Below are positions 27,302 through 35,732 of a stretch of 51,957 bases of DNA, piece after piece. Source of the DNA: Nitrosomonadales bacterium (GTDB lineage Bacteria > Pseudomonadota > Gammaproteobacteria > Burkholderiales > Methylophilaceae); assembly GCA_028344855.1 (NCBI GenBank), contig JAOMCC010000004.1, positions 1 through 51,957 on the forward strand, in the 5' to 3' direction. The position numbers were made by a program, and so were the translations under genes. The notes below the pieces were generated by a model. That model saw only the letters and a program-made list of their open reading frames with translations. It ran no database searches and had not been told where the DNA came from. The first letter of the stretch is position 1, and the number at the start of each line of letters is the position of its first letter.

Positions 27302-28227
27302 TTTGCTATTTCTTTTAAGTAAAATTCGTAAGTTTTTTGAAGTCCAACTTCTAAGCTCGTACTTGGACTCCATCCTAACTTAGCTTGAAGATTAGTATTA
27401 ACTAATTTACGAACCATACCAACTGGCTTTGTTTCATCGTGTTTAAAATTACCAGTAAAACCAATAACTTTTGCTACTTCTTTGTAATATTCATTTATCG
27501 TCATATCAGCACCTAACCCAATATTCATACACTTTGGAAGTTTATTAAAATTTTTGATTACCCATATTATTGCATCTGCTAAATCACCTGCATACATGAA
27601 TTCTCGTCGAGCCATTCCATCACCCCAAACTTCGACCTCATTTTTATTAGTTTTTTTTGCATGATAAATTTTATCAATTATTGCAGCAACTAAATGTGAA
27701 TAATCAGCTTTAAATTTATCGAATTTTCCATAAAGATTGCATGGGATTATAGTTTTATATTTAAAACTATTATCCTCATTTGAAACATATTCGCATAATC
27801 TTGTTGTAGCTAATTTTGCAAGCGCATAACCTTCATTAGTTTCTTCTAATTTTCCTGAAAAGAGCATATCTTCTGTTAAGGACTCAGACACATTTGCTGG
27901 ATACATACATGAGCTGCCAATATTAATTAATTCTTTTATTCCAGTTTTATAGGCAGCCATAATTATATTTCTACCCATATCTAAATTATCGACCATAAAG
28001 CTTACTGGCTCTCTCAAATTTGCCTGTATACCACCTATTTTCCCAGCTGCATGAATAATCATCTCTGGTTTATTTTTTAAAAGATACTTTTCTAATTTTT
28101 CGTAATCACAAAGATTTAATTCAGTCGAGGTTGGTGTAAAAATATTAAAATAATTTATTTCTTTATGCTCTAGAAAATTTCGTCCAACCATTCCACTAGC
28201 GCCTGTTAATAAAATATTTTTAGTCAT
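27298..28227 (-). CDS. GDP-4-keto-6-deoxy sugar epimerase-reductase (GDP-L-fucose / GDP-colitose synthase family)
   Basis: A 309-residue extended SDR of the Fcl/WcaG family that epimerises and reduces a GDP-4-keto-6-deoxy sugar. NILLTGASGMVGRNFLE (4-20) is the NADPH loop; INIGSSCMYP (101-110) and YALAK (Tyr134, Lys138) are catalytic; AAGKIGGIQANL (60-71) is a family signature. In a gene order manC-gmd-this-colD it is probably ColC, which performs C5 epimerisation and C4 reduction of the ColD product to GDP-L-colitose. GDP-L-fucose synthase is the alternative, since ColC and Fcl are close relatives; both products may be possible. Confidence 0.85.
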   Translation of the reverse strand: MTKNILLTGASGMVGRNFLEHKEINYFNIFTPTSTELNLCDYEKLEKYLLKNKPEMIIHAAGKIGGIQANLREPVSFMVDNLDMGRNIIMAAYKTGIKELINIGSSCMYPANVSESLTEDMLFSGKLEETNEGYALAKLATTRLCEYVSNEDNSFKYKTIIPCNLYGKFDKFKADYSHLVAAIIDKIYHAKKTNKNEVEVWGDGMARREFMYAGDLADAIIWVIKNFNKLPKCMNIGLGADMTINEYYKEVAKVIGFTGNFKHDETKPVGMVRKLVNTNLQAKLGWSPSTSLEVGLQKTYEFYLKEIAK

Positions 28228-28235
28228 ATAAAAAT

Positions 28236-29321
28236 TTATTCATTGTAATTTGGAGTTTTATAACCATGTTTTTTTGTCAACTCATCTCGCTCAGCTAAAT
28301 TTAAATCATCTCTAACCATCTCAGAAACTAAAGAATTAAAATTAATTTTTGGCGCCCACCCTAACTTATCTTTTGCTTTTGATGCATCCCCTAATAATGT
28401 TTCAACTTCTGTAGGTCTATAATATCTTGAGTCAACAGCGATTATTATTTTTCCAGATTCATCATAACCTTTTTCATCTTTACCCTTACCTTTCCAAGTA
28501 ATTTTAATATCTAGTTCCTTTGATGCAGCATTCACAAAATCTCTAACGCTATATTGAAAACCAGTTGCTATTACAAAATCTTCTGGGGTTTTTTGTTGAA
28601 GCATTAACCATTGCATTTCTACATAATCTTTAGCATGACCCCAATCACGCAATGCATTCATATTTCCAAGATATAAGCAATCTTGAAGGCCTAATTTAAT
28701 TCTTGCCATAGCTCTTGTTATTTTTCGAGTTACAAAAGTTTCGCCACGAATTGGACTCTCATGATTAAATAAAATACCGTTACAAGCAAATATGCCATAA
28801 GCCTCACGATAATTTATTGTTATCCAATGAGCATATAATTTAGCTGCAGCATATGGACTTCTTGGGTAAAAAGGAGTTGTCTCTTTTTGAGGAGTTTCTT
28901 GCACTAATCCAAATAATTCTGATGTTGAAGCTTGGTAAAATTTTGTCTTTTTTTCTAAACCTAGAGTACGAATTGCTTCAAGTATCCTAAGAGGGCCCAA
29001 AGCATCTGAATTTGCTGTGTATTCTGGCTCTTCAAATGATACCGCTACGTGACTTTGAGCCGCCAAATTATAAATCTCATCTGGTTTTACTTTTTGGATA
29101 ATTTGAGTGAGACTTAATGAATCAGTCATATCTCCATGATGTAAATGAAATGGTCTACCTTTTTCATGCAAGTCATGAAATAAATGATCAATTCTTTGAG
29201 TATTAAAAGATGAACTTCGTCGCTTAATTCCATGCACCTCGTAACCTTTATCTAATAAAAATTCAGAAAGATAAGCTCCATCCTGTCCTGTTACTCCTGT
29301 TATTAATGCAACTTTAGTCAT
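28236..29321 (-). CDS. gmd: GDP-mannose 4,6-dehydratase
   Basis: A 361-residue extended SDR that converts GDP-mannose to GDP-4-keto-6-deoxymannose. [19 protein letters not shown] is the NADP loop with the Gmd-specific [25 protein letters not shown] and [12 protein letters not shown] hold the catalytic Ser/Thr, Glu, Tyr and Lys; [16 protein letters not shown] is the substrate loop. The start at ATG 29319-29321 follows an AGGGAG ribosome-binding site 7 bp upstream and overlaps manC by 8 bp; the longer frame back to 29351 adds ten residues that do not fit the family. It feeds the next two genes. Confidence 0.95.
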   Translation of the reverse strand: MTKVALITGVTGQDGAYLSEFLLDKGYEVHGIKRRSSSFNTQRIDHLFHDLHEKGRPFHLHHGDMTDSLSLTQIIQKVKPDEIYNLAAQSHVAVSFEEPEYTANSDALGPLRILEAIRTLGLEKKTKFYQASTSELFGLVQETPQKETTPFYPRSPYAAAKLYAHWITINYREAYGIFACNGILFNHESPIRGETFVTRKITRAMARIKLGLQDCLYLGNMNALRDWGHAKDYVEMQWLMLQQKTPEDFVIATGFQYSVRDFVNAASKELDIKITWKGKGKDEKGYDESGKIIIAVDSRYYRPTEVETLLGDASKAKDKLGWAPKINFNSLVSEMVRDDLNLAERDELTKKHGYKTPNYNE

Positions 29322-30777
29322 TCGTATTCTCCCTACCGTATTGATCATCAATTCTTTCTATATCATCTTCACCTAAATAATTACCAGATTGTACTTCAAT
29401 AATTTCTAAAGGAATTTTTTTAGGATTAGCTAATCTATGAAGTTCTCCTAATGGAATAAATGTTGATTCATTTTTTTCTAAAATTATTTCTTTTTTACCT
29501 CTTGTAACTTTAGCTGTTCCCTTAACAACAACCCAATGTTCTGCCCTTTTTGAATGTTTTTGCAAACTTAAACTAGCTCCTGGATTAACCTGAATTCTCT
29601 TAACTTTAAAGTTTGCTCCTTCATCAATTGTCATGTACCAACCCCATGGACGATGAACTTTTGAATGATAAATTCCCTCTAATCTTTTTTGATTATCAAG
29701 ATTTGTAACTATCTCTTTTACACCTTGGCTATTTTTTCGATTAGCTACTAAAACAGCATCAGCAGTTTCTATAATTGCAACATTTTCTAAACCAACAACA
29801 CCAACAAGCCTATGTGATGAATGTATTATTGAATTTTTCGTATCTTCAACAATTATATCCCCCTTCAAAACATTACCCTTTTCATTTTTATCTTCAAAAG
29901 ACCATAAAGAATCCCATGACCCTAAGTCATTCCAGCTTGTTTCTAATAAAACTACTTTAAGAGAAATATTTGCTGAACTGCACTTCTCAATTACAGCATA
30001 GTCAATTGATTCACTAGGTATTTTGGAAAAGATTTGTTTGCTTGGTCTAATAAAATGGTTGTCTTTTGTCATGCTCTGAAAAGCATTTAATGTTTGTTGA
30101 AAAATATCAAATCTTAAAGACTTTATAGTTTCTAGCCAAAAGTTTGCGCCTACAACAAACATGCCACTATTCCATAAATAATTTTTTGATTGTAAATATT
30201 GTTTAGCTTTATTTTTAGATGGTTTCTCTACAAATTCCAGAACATCAAACTCATTAAAATTTCCTTTATTTTGATTATATTTGATATACCCATAACCTGT
30301 TTCAGCTCTATCTGGAACTAAACCTAAAGTGACTAAATTATCATTAACAGCGGTACTAATAGAATTTTTTAAAGCTTCAGAAAATGCATTTGAATCACGA
30401 ATGATTTGATCAGCGGGAGTTACAACTAAAATTGAATCCTCTTGATCTATAAGAGCCTGCATCGCAGCCATCGTAAGCGCAGGAGCAGTATTTTTACCAA
30501 CAGGTTCAAGTAATACTTTTGCAGAAATATGATCAAGCTCATTCAATTGCTCAAGCGCAATAAATCTGTGCTCTTCATTTGTAACTACTAAAGGGTCATT
30601 AATATGATAATTAGGGCCTTTGATTTTTTTTATTCGATTAATGGCTTTTTGAAATAGGCTCTCCGAATCAGTTAGTGTTATGAACTGCTTTGGAAAAGAT
30701 GATCTTGACAAAGGCCAAAGCCTTGATCCCGAGCCACCACACAAAATTACTGGCGTAATATTTATAACTTTATCCAT
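29314..30777 (-). CDS. manC: Mannose-1-phosphate guanylyltransferase / mannose-6-phosphate isomerase (type II)
   Basis: A bifunctional 487-residue enzyme making GDP-mannose, the entry point of the colitose/fucose branch. The guanylyltransferase part opens with [18 protein letters not shown], followed by FPKQF, GYGYIKY and FVEKPS. The C-terminal part is a cupin-type phosphomannose isomerase with [32 protein letters not shown] and the final [14 protein letters not shown] at 30775-30777 is chosen over an upstream TTG at 30790-30792. It is the first metabolic gene after the regulator and overlaps gmd by 8 bp. Confidence 0.93.
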   Translation of the reverse strand: MDKVINITPVILCGGSGSRLWPLSRSSFPKQFITLTDSESLFQKAINRIKKIKGPNYHINDPLVVTNEEHRFIALEQLNELDHISAKVLLEPVGKNTAPALTMAAMQALIDQEDSILVVTPADQIIRDSNAFSEALKNSISTAVNDNLVTLGLVPDRAETGYGYIKYNQNKGNFNEFDVLEFVEKPSKNKAKQYLQSKNYLWNSGMFVVGANFWLETIKSLRFDIFQQTLNAFQSMTKDNHFIRPSKQIFSKIPSESIDYAVIEKCSSANISLKVVLLETSWNDLGSWDSLWSFEDKNEKGNVLKGDIIVEDTKNSIIHSSHRLVGVVGLENVAIIETADAVLVANRKNSQGVKEIVTNLDNQKRLEGIYHSKVHRPWGWYMTIDEGANFKVKRIQVNPGASLSLQKHSKRAEHWVVVKGTAKVTRGKKEIILEKNESTFIPLGELHRLANPKKIPLEIIEVQSGNYLGEDDIERIDDQYGRENTND

Positions 30778-30797
30778 AAACAGTAAATTCAATCATT

Positions 30798-31136
30798 TCA
30801 CAATGTTTTTTGTATTGATTCAATTTCTTTTTTAAGTGCTTCATATTCTAACTTCTTTCTATTTAGAAACCCAACTGTCAACACAGCTTTTTCCATTAAC
30901 CCCTTTTTTGTCAGCAAATATAAGTAACCTATTTTGTTTGGATTTGATTTAAAGTTTGATAATTTAATATGACCAATTTCAATAAGTGCTTTTAAGCAGT
31001 AATTAATACTTCCTAGACTAACACCTAGTTCTTTTGCCAGTTCTCGCTGTGAAATCGATGGTTTATTCTCTATTGTTTTGAGTAATTTGAAATGGAGATC
31101 TGGATTCATTATTTTTAATTTTTTAGAGGAATTCAT
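30798..31136 (-). CDS. MarR-family EPS-associated transcriptional regulator
   Basis: A 112-residue winged-helix protein. After nine residues the second Met starts a stretch typical of the EPS-associated MarR family (MNPDLHFKLLKTIE): SISQRELAKELGVSLGSIN (28-46 region) is the helix-turn-helix, LKALIEIGHIKL the recognition-wing part, and the C-terminus is a coiled coil (KKLEYEALKKEIESIQKTL). Members of this family sit at the start of exopolysaccharide clusters. Here the gene is the first of a long glycan operon and lies downstream of a tandem palindrome at the promoter, which suggests autoregulation. Start at ATG 31134-31136, only two bases from the ops element, or at the second Met; there is no clean ribosome-binding site for either. 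Confidence 0.85.
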   Translation of the reverse strand: MNSSKKLKIMNPDLHFKLLKTIENKPSISQRELAKELGVSLGSINYCLKALIEIGHIKLSNFKSNPNKIGYLYLLTKKGLMEKAVLTVGFLNRKKLEYEALKKEIESIQKTL

Positions 31137-31138
31137 AA

Positions 31139-31149
31139 ACGCTACCGCC
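31139..31149 (-). promoter_or_regulatory. ops / JUMPStart-like element (predicted RfaH recruitment site)
   Basis: The minus strand reads GGCGGTAGCGT, an exact match to the ops consensus GGCGGTAGnnT that pauses RNA polymerase and recruits the NusG paralogue RfaH in enterobacteria. The base context ACAGGGCGGTAGCGTTTA resembles the 3' end of the JUMPStart sequence found before O-antigen and capsule operons. It lies about 100 bp after the predicted start site and two bases before the regulator's ATG. An odd palindrome GCGTTCAACGC (31156-31166) lies just upstream. It is on the coding strand of the glycan operon, as required. Confidence 0.8.
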
Positions 31150-31214
31150 CTGTCCGCGTTGAACGCAACATATATAAATATCTACATAAACTCATATTTA
31201 TCATATATTTACAA

Positions 31215-31248
31215 TTGTTCAATTTTGAACTTGTTCAATTTTGAACAA
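31215..31248. promoter_or_regulatory. Tandem palindromic operator, probable binding site of the MarR-type regulator
   Basis: Two exact copies of a 16-base unit, TTGTTCAATTTTGAAC, stand head to tail at 31215-31230 and 31231-31246. Each copy contains the inverted repeat GTTCAA-TT-TTGAAC, and the second extends to the longer palindrome TTGTTCAATTTTGAACAA. The dyad size fits a MarR dimer site. The site begins just past the predicted transcription start, so bound protein would block initiation or early elongation. Its ligand is inferred from position only. Confidence 0.7.
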
Positions 31249-31255
31249 CACAGAT

Positions 31256-31284
31256 AGAATACATCCCATACGTAAATTCGTCAA
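31256..31284 (-). promoter_or_regulatory. Sigma70-type promoter of the glycan operon
   Basis: On the minus strand TTGACG (31279-31284) and TATTCT (31256-31261) are separated by 17 bp, an excellent -35/-10 pair. The expected start site is near 31249, immediately before the tandem operator. The 5' leader would be about 110 bases and end with the ops element. It lies in the 166 bp gap between rfbC and the regulator gene; I see no terminator in that gap, so transcription from rfbC may also read through. Confidence 0.7.
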
Positions 31285-31302
31285 CTAAATGGGTAAAATA
31301 AG

Positions 31303-31854
31303 TTAAGAATTAAAATAATTGATATCTAAAAAAACGGATCCTTTTTTGTCTTTGTCTGACATCAAAATATTAGGACATTTTGGCCAGTTAATAGCTAAAA
31401 TAGGATCATTCCAAATGATAGATATTTCAGAATTAGGATGATAAAAATCAGTTGTTTTATACATAACTTCCGCAGAATCTGATAAAACTAAAAAACCGTG
31501 AGCAAATCCTTCTGGAATCCATAATTGTTTTTTTGTAACACTATCTAATTTTTGGGTAACATAGGAACCAAATGTTGAGGATCTTTTTCTTAGATCTACA
31601 ACAACATCAAAAATCTCACCCTGCAAAACTTGAACCAATTTACCTTGGCTTTTTGGTGGTATTTGGAAATGCAGCCCTCTTAATGTATTTTTTTTTGAAT
31701 TAGAATAATTATCTTGTACAAAAGAAATTTTTTTACCAAGAATTTTATCAAACTCTTTTTGATTAAATCCTTCATAAAAAGACCCTCTTTCATCTCTAAA
31801 AATATCTGGTTCAAGTAGCAAAATATCTTTAATTTTAAGATGTGTATATTTCAT
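31303..31854 (-). CDS. rfbC: dTDP-4-dehydrorhamnose 3,5-epimerase
   Basis: A 183-residue cupin epimerase, third step of dTDP-L-rhamnose synthesis. FRDERGSFYEGFN, VQDNYSNSKKNTLRGLHFQ and QVLQGEIFDVVVDLRKRS are conserved; His in RGLHFQ and the later WIPEGFAHGFLVLSD complete the active site. Length is standard. It starts directly after the rfbA stop with no spacing and is the last gene of the gmhA-rfb transcription unit before the 166 bp regulatory gap. Confidence 0.96.
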   Translation of the reverse strand: MKYTHLKIKDILLLEPDIFRDERGSFYEGFNQKEFDKILGKKISFVQDNYSNSKKNTLRGLHFQIPPKSQGKLVQVLQGEIFDVVVDLRKRSSTFGSYVTQKLDSVTKKQLWIPEGFAHGFLVLSDSAEVMYKTTDFYHPNSEISIIWNDPILAINWPKCPNILMSDKDKKGSVFLDINYFNS

Positions 31855-32730
31855 TTAATCGATTAATGCCTCTAAATATTCTCGATAATATTTATTATGA
31901 ATTTTTTTTGCTAAAATTAGTAACTCATTCTTTGAAATCCAACTATTTTTGTAAGCAATCTCTTCTATACATGATATCTTCAGATTATATCGCTTTTGAA
32001 AATCACCTACATATATACTTGCCTTAAGAAGAGATTCATGGGTTCCCGAATCAAACCATGCATAATTTTTATTCAATATTTCAATATTTAATTTATTTTT
32101 TTCCATATAAATTCGATTTAAATCTGTAATTTCCAATTCCCCTCTCGCTGAAGGTTTAAGACTTTTAGCCAATTCAATTACTTCATTATCATAAAAATAT
32201 AATCCAGTTATTGCAAAATTAGATTTTGGGTTCTCTGGCTTTTCTTCAATTGATACAACTTTTTTGTCTGCAAATTCGACTACTCCGTATCGTTCAGCTT
32301 CATCAACATGATAAGCAAATATAGTAGCCTCTTTGTTATTTGATGCCTTTCTCAGAACATCACTAAAATCAGGACCATAAAAAATATTATCGCCTAAAAT
32401 TAAAGCAGATAAATCATTATCTATAAAATCTTCAGCTAATATAAAAGCCTGTGCTAATCCATCTGGAGATGGTTGAATCTTATAAGAAATATTTATTCCC
32501 CATAAACCTCCATCACCAAGTAAAGCCTTATATGCGGAAATATCTTTAGGTGTTGATATAACTAATATGTCTTTTATATCTGCAGTCATTAAAGTCGCAA
32601 GAGGATAATGAATCATTGGTTTATCAAAAACAGGAAGTAACTGCTTTGAAATGACCTTTGTAAGAGGATAAAGTCTTGAACCGTTTCCTCCAGCAAGTAT
32701 GATGCCCTTTCGTTTATTATTAGTTGTCAT
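31855..32730 (-). CDS. rfbA: Glucose-1-phosphate thymidylyltransferase
   Basis: A 291-residue enzyme that makes dTDP-glucose, the first step of the dTDP-L-rhamnose pathway. KGIILAGGNGSRLYPLTK is the pyrophosphorylase loop with the GxGxR motif, SKQLLPVFDKPMIHYPL follows, and ALILGDNIFYG and EEKPENPKS hold metal- and sugar-binding residues; WFDSGTHESLL is the C-terminal signature. It overlaps rfbD by 11 bp, indicating tight translational coupling. Confidence 0.96.
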   Translation of the reverse strand: MTTNNKRKGIILAGGNGSRLYPLTKVISKQLLPVFDKPMIHYPLATLMTADIKDILVISTPKDISAYKALLGDGGLWGINISYKIQPSPDGLAQAFILAEDFIDNDLSALILGDNIFYGPDFSDVLRKASNNKEATIFAYHVDEAERYGVVEFADKKVVSIEEKPENPKSNFAITGLYFYDNEVIELAKSLKPSARGELEITDLNRIYMEKNKLNIEILNKNYAWFDSGTHESLLKASIYVGDFQKRYNLKISCIEEIAYKNSWISKNELLILAKKIHNKYYREYLEALID

Positions 32731-33625
32731 TTTTACGATCCAAAACTATTCCATTCATAACTGACTTCAATTCATTTTGCCATGAAGGAGACTTTATCCC
32801 AAAAATTCTCATTATTTTTTGATTGTTTAGTAGAGAGTTTTTTGGTCTAAAAGCTAAAGCAGAAAAATCATCAGTTTTAATTGGATTAATATCTTTTGGC
32901 ATACATTTAATTTTTAATTGTAATTCGTTTGCATTATTTACAATAGCTTTTGCAAAATCATACCAACTTGCTTTACCAGAGTTCGTCAAATTATAAACAC
33001 CATATAAATTATTTTTTTTAATTTCATCTATTTTTTTTACAATCTCACAGACTATATTTGCAATATGGGTAGCTGAAGTAGGAGCTCCTATTTGATCTGA
33101 AACAATACTAAAAGAGTTTTGAACCTTGGCCATATTTAGAATTGTTGTTAAAAAATTTTTTCCTTTTAAACTATATACCCAACTTGTTCTTATAATAATA
33201 TGATTAGGGTTATTTTTTACTATTGAAACATCTCCATCATGTTTTGATTTTCCATAGATTGATTTTGGATTAGCCTGATCATCTTCACAATACGCTTTGT
33301 TTTTTAACCCATCAAAAATATAATCTGTTGAAAAATGAATTAATGGAATATTTAGATTTTTAGATTTCAAAGCTAAAAATTCTGGTGCCTTAAAATTTAT
33401 TTTAAAAACAAGTTCTGGATCTTTTTCAGCTTGATCTACAAATGTATAGGCAGCAGGATTTATTATTAAATTAGGCTTTATATCATCAATAATTTTTTCC
33501 ATCTCGATTACATTTGTTAGATCAAAATTTTCATGTGTTAATGCAAAAACTTTAAACAAAGGTGATAACTTTTGATTAAGAGAATGACCTACTTGTCCGT
33601 TTGCGCCAGTTAGAAGTATTTTCAT
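32720..33625 (-). CDS. rfbD: dTDP-4-dehydrorhamnose reductase
   Basis: A 301-residue SDR that reduces dTDP-4-keto-L-rhamnose to dTDP-L-rhamnose. KILLTGANGQVGHSL is the NAD(P)H loop, INPAAYTFVDQAEKDP and HFSTDYIFDG are conserved, and YGKSKHDGD carries the catalytic Tyr and Lys. The C-terminal RPKNSLLNNQK is the family's substrate-binding end. ATG overlaps the rfbB stop by 4 bp. Confidence 0.95.
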   Translation of the reverse strand: MKILLTGANGQVGHSLNQKLSPLFKVFALTHENFDLTNVIEMEKIIDDIKPNLIINPAAYTFVDQAEKDPELVFKINFKAPEFLALKSKNLNIPLIHFSTDYIFDGLKNKAYCEDDQANPKSIYGKSKHDGDVSIVKNNPNHIIIRTSWVYSLKGKNFLTTILNMAKVQNSFSIVSDQIGAPTSATHIANIVCEIVKKIDEIKKNNLYGVYNLTNSGKASWYDFAKAIVNNANELQLKIKCMPKDINPIKTDDFSALAFRPKNSLLNNQKIMRIFGIKSPSWQNELKSVMNGIVLDRKNDN

Positions 33626-34680
33626 GAATAATGTTTATCAATCCATTTTTTATAATCACCACTTACAACGTTTTTTATCCATTCATCATTATCGAGATAC
33701 CATTTAATTGTCTTTTTCATACCTGAAGCAAGAGTTTCTTTAGGTTTCCAACTTAGTTCTTTTTGAATTTTTGAGGAATCAATTGCGTATCTTCGATCAT
33801 GTCCTGGACGATCTTTAACAAAAGAAATTTGTTTCAAATAGGTTACTTCATCAGTTCTTGGTTGAACAGAATCCAATAATTTACATATTAATTCAACAAC
33901 TTCAATATTCGTTTTTTCACTATCACCACCAATATTATAGGTATCTCCAACTAACCCATTCTCAAGAACTGCCCTAATAGCTTCACAATGATCTTTAACA
34001 TATAACCAGTCCCTAGTCTGTTTACCATCACCATATATTGGAATAGGTTTATTACTAATTGCATTAATAATACATAAAGGTATTAATTTTTCTGGAAATT
34101 GAAAGGGGCCATAATTATTCGAGCAATTAGTAGTAATTACTGGCAATTTATAAGTGTGATGCCAAGCTCTTACAAGATGGTCGCTAGCAGCTTTACTTGC
34201 ACTATAGGGACTATTTGGTAGATATTTATTGTCTTCAGTAAATTTTTCGGATTCCACCTCTAAATCTCCATAAACCTCATCCGTAGAAATTTGTACAAAA
34301 CGAAAATTCTTTTTATCAATTTTTCCAAGGCTTTCCCAGTATATAAGGGTATTTTGAAGAATTCTGAATGTCCCTAAGATATTTGTTTGTATAAAATTTT
34401 CAGGGGTTGATATTGATCTATCTACATGGCTTTCTGCAGCAAAATTAATTATTGCTCTTGGTTTATATTTATTTAAAATTGAAGAAATAAGTTCTGAGTC
34501 ACTTATATCACCTTTTATAAAAAAATGTCTACTATCATTTGACAATGAAGATAAATTTTCTAAATTACCTGCATAAGTTAGCATATCTAAAGAAACAATA
34601 TTTTCATCGATCTTATCAAGCCAATTCATAACAAAGTTTGAACCTATAAACCCTGCAGCTCCTGTCACTAAGATTGTCAT
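33622..34680 (-). CDS. rfbB: dTDP-glucose 4,6-dehydratase
   Basis: A 352-residue extended SDR, second step of dTDP-L-rhamnose synthesis. ILVTGAAGFIGSNFV is the NAD loop; FAAESHVDRSI, STDEVYGDL and SPYSASKAASDHLVRAW (Tyr and Lys of the active site) are diagnostic; DHCEAIRAV and RPGHDRRYAID are the C-terminal signatures. It follows gmhA by 9 bp. The rfb order here is B-D-A-C. Confidence 0.97.
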   Translation of the reverse strand: MTILVTGAAGFIGSNFVMNWLDKIDENIVSLDMLTYAGNLENLSSLSNDSRHFFIKGDISDSELISSILNKYKPRAIINFAAESHVDRSISTPENFIQTNILGTFRILQNTLIYWESLGKIDKKNFRFVQISTDEVYGDLEVESEKFTEDNKYLPNSPYSASKAASDHLVRAWHHTYKLPVITTNCSNNYGPFQFPEKLIPLCIINAISNKPIPIYGDGKQTRDWLYVKDHCEAIRAVLENGLVGDTYNIGGDSEKTNIEVVELICKLLDSVQPRTDEVTYLKQISFVKDRPGHDRRYAIDSSKIQKELSWKPKETLASGMKKTIKWYLDNDEWIKNVVSGDYKKWIDKHYS

Positions 34681-34689
34681 ACTATTTTT

Positions 34690-35262
34690 CTAAACAAGTT
34701 GGAGGCTTTCTTCAATATAGTCACATAAAATGTGGCCAATTAGTATATGAGCTTCTTGAATTCTTGCAGTAGATTTTGATTTTACTATAAGTGAATGATC
34801 TGAAATTTGCCTTAATTTTCCTCCATCATTTCCAGTAAGCGAAAGGGTCAAAGCACCGATTCCCTTTGCAGTTTCAAAGGCCCTAATAATATTTTCACTA
34901 TTTCCTGAAGTAGAAATTCCAACTAAAATATCTGCTTCAGTTCCAAGAGCTTCAAATTGGCGAGAAAAAATTTCCTCAAAGCCATAATCATTTCCAACAC
35001 TAGTTAAAATAGAGGTATCTGTGGTTAATGCTAAGGATTTTAAGGCTCGTCGCTCTTTCTTAAAGCGCCCTACTAATTCTGCTGCAATATGCTGACTATC
35101 TGATGCGCTGCCACCATTTCCGCACCAAAAGATAGTTCCATCATTTTCTAAACAGGTTGATAGTAAATCTCCAAATATATTAATAGAGTCAAAGTTTGAA
35201 TCTAAAACTTTATTAATTACATCAAGATGTTCAGAAAAATTTTTTTTTATAATGTCTTGCAT
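34690..35262 (-). CDS. gmhA: Phosphoheptose isomerase, SIS domain
   Basis: A 190-residue SIS-domain isomerase that converts sedoheptulose 7-phosphate to D-glycero-manno-heptose 7-phosphate for LPS core or surface glycan heptose. GTIFWCGNGGSASDSQHIAAE is split by the conserved Asn-Gly-Gly-Ser phosphate loop; LVGRFKKERRAL, SVGNDYGFEEIFSRQ and GISTSGNSENI are family hallmarks, as is the C-terminal QEAHILIGHILCDYIEE with the active His. It is the first gene of the minus-strand rfb unit. The other heptose genes (hldE, gmhB) are not in the window. Confidence 0.93.
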   Translation of the reverse strand: MQDIIKKNFSEHLDVINKVLDSNFDSINIFGDLLSTCLENDGTIFWCGNGGSASDSQHIAAELVGRFKKERRALKSLALTTDTSILTSVGNDYGFEEIFSRQFEALGTEADILVGISTSGNSENIIRAFETAKGIGALTLSLTGNDGGKLRQISDHSLIVKSKSTARIQEAHILIGHILCDYIEESLQLV

Positions 35263-35368
35263 AATTTTTAATCACCTAAAACTTAATTTAAAAATATTTA
35301 AATATTATTTTAACTTATATCTCATATTTTGATAAAAGCTTTAAATCCAAAAACATAAAATTTCAATG

Positions 35369-35393
35369 AAAAAGCCGGCAAAGCCGGCTTTTT
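35369..35393. terminator. Rho-independent terminator, bidirectional
   Basis: A perfect hairpin: five A, GCCGGC, loop AAA, GCCGGC, five T. The 11 bp stem with a T-run on both strands works in either direction. On the minus strand it follows the stop of the small gene at 35396-35554 by 3 bp, so it ends that transcript and insulates the gmhA-rfb unit. It stands out as the only strongly GC-rich stem in the AT-rich region between island and core genome. Confidence 0.92.
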
Positions 35394-35395
35394 AT

Positions 35396-35554
35396 CTAGT
35401 GCGTTGTTTGATTTTCCTTATCTAAAAGTGTTTTTATTCTCAACTTTTCTTTTTTATATAATCTCACCTTAGCATCTGGGACATAATTTTTGTAAGCTTG
35501 CTTAACAATATTTTTTAAAACTTGGTGTCTATTCTTAAGTTCTTTGAAGTCCAT
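35396..35554 (-). CDS. Small YdcH (DUF465)-like protein, 52 residues
   Basis: A 52-codon frame, too short for common ORF cut-offs. It has ATG at 35552-35554 with a near-perfect AAGGAG ribosome-binding site and is followed at once by a strong terminator. A possible -10 (TATAAT, minus strand, 35573-35578) lies about 20 bp upstream of the start. The protein (MDFKELKNRHQVLKNIVKQA at the start) is highly charged and helical, and YKKEKLRIKTLLDKE near the end resembles the KxxKLxLKDxI end of the DUF465/YdcH family, small proteins of unknown function. The assignment to that family is tentative; that it is a gene is well supported by the signals around it. Confidence 0.65.
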   Translation of the reverse strand: MDFKELKNRHQVLKNIVKQAYKNYVPDAKVRLYKKEKLRIKTLLDKENQTTH

Positions 35555-35732
35555 ACTTCTCCTTTATTGTTAATTATAAATAAAATGAAATTTGACTTGA
35601 TAAATTTTGAAAATCGATCTCCTTTTGATAAATGTTTAAATAAAAACTTACAACATTAACTTTATACCTATTAAAAAAAAATTCTAGTATTATTTACAAT
35701 AAAGTAAGATTTAAGATTAACTAAGGCAAATT

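Noticed and set aside
31215-31246. Tandem repeat as the start of a CRISPR or satellite array
   Set aside because: Only two copies without spacers, each palindromic and placed at a promoter; an operator explains it better.
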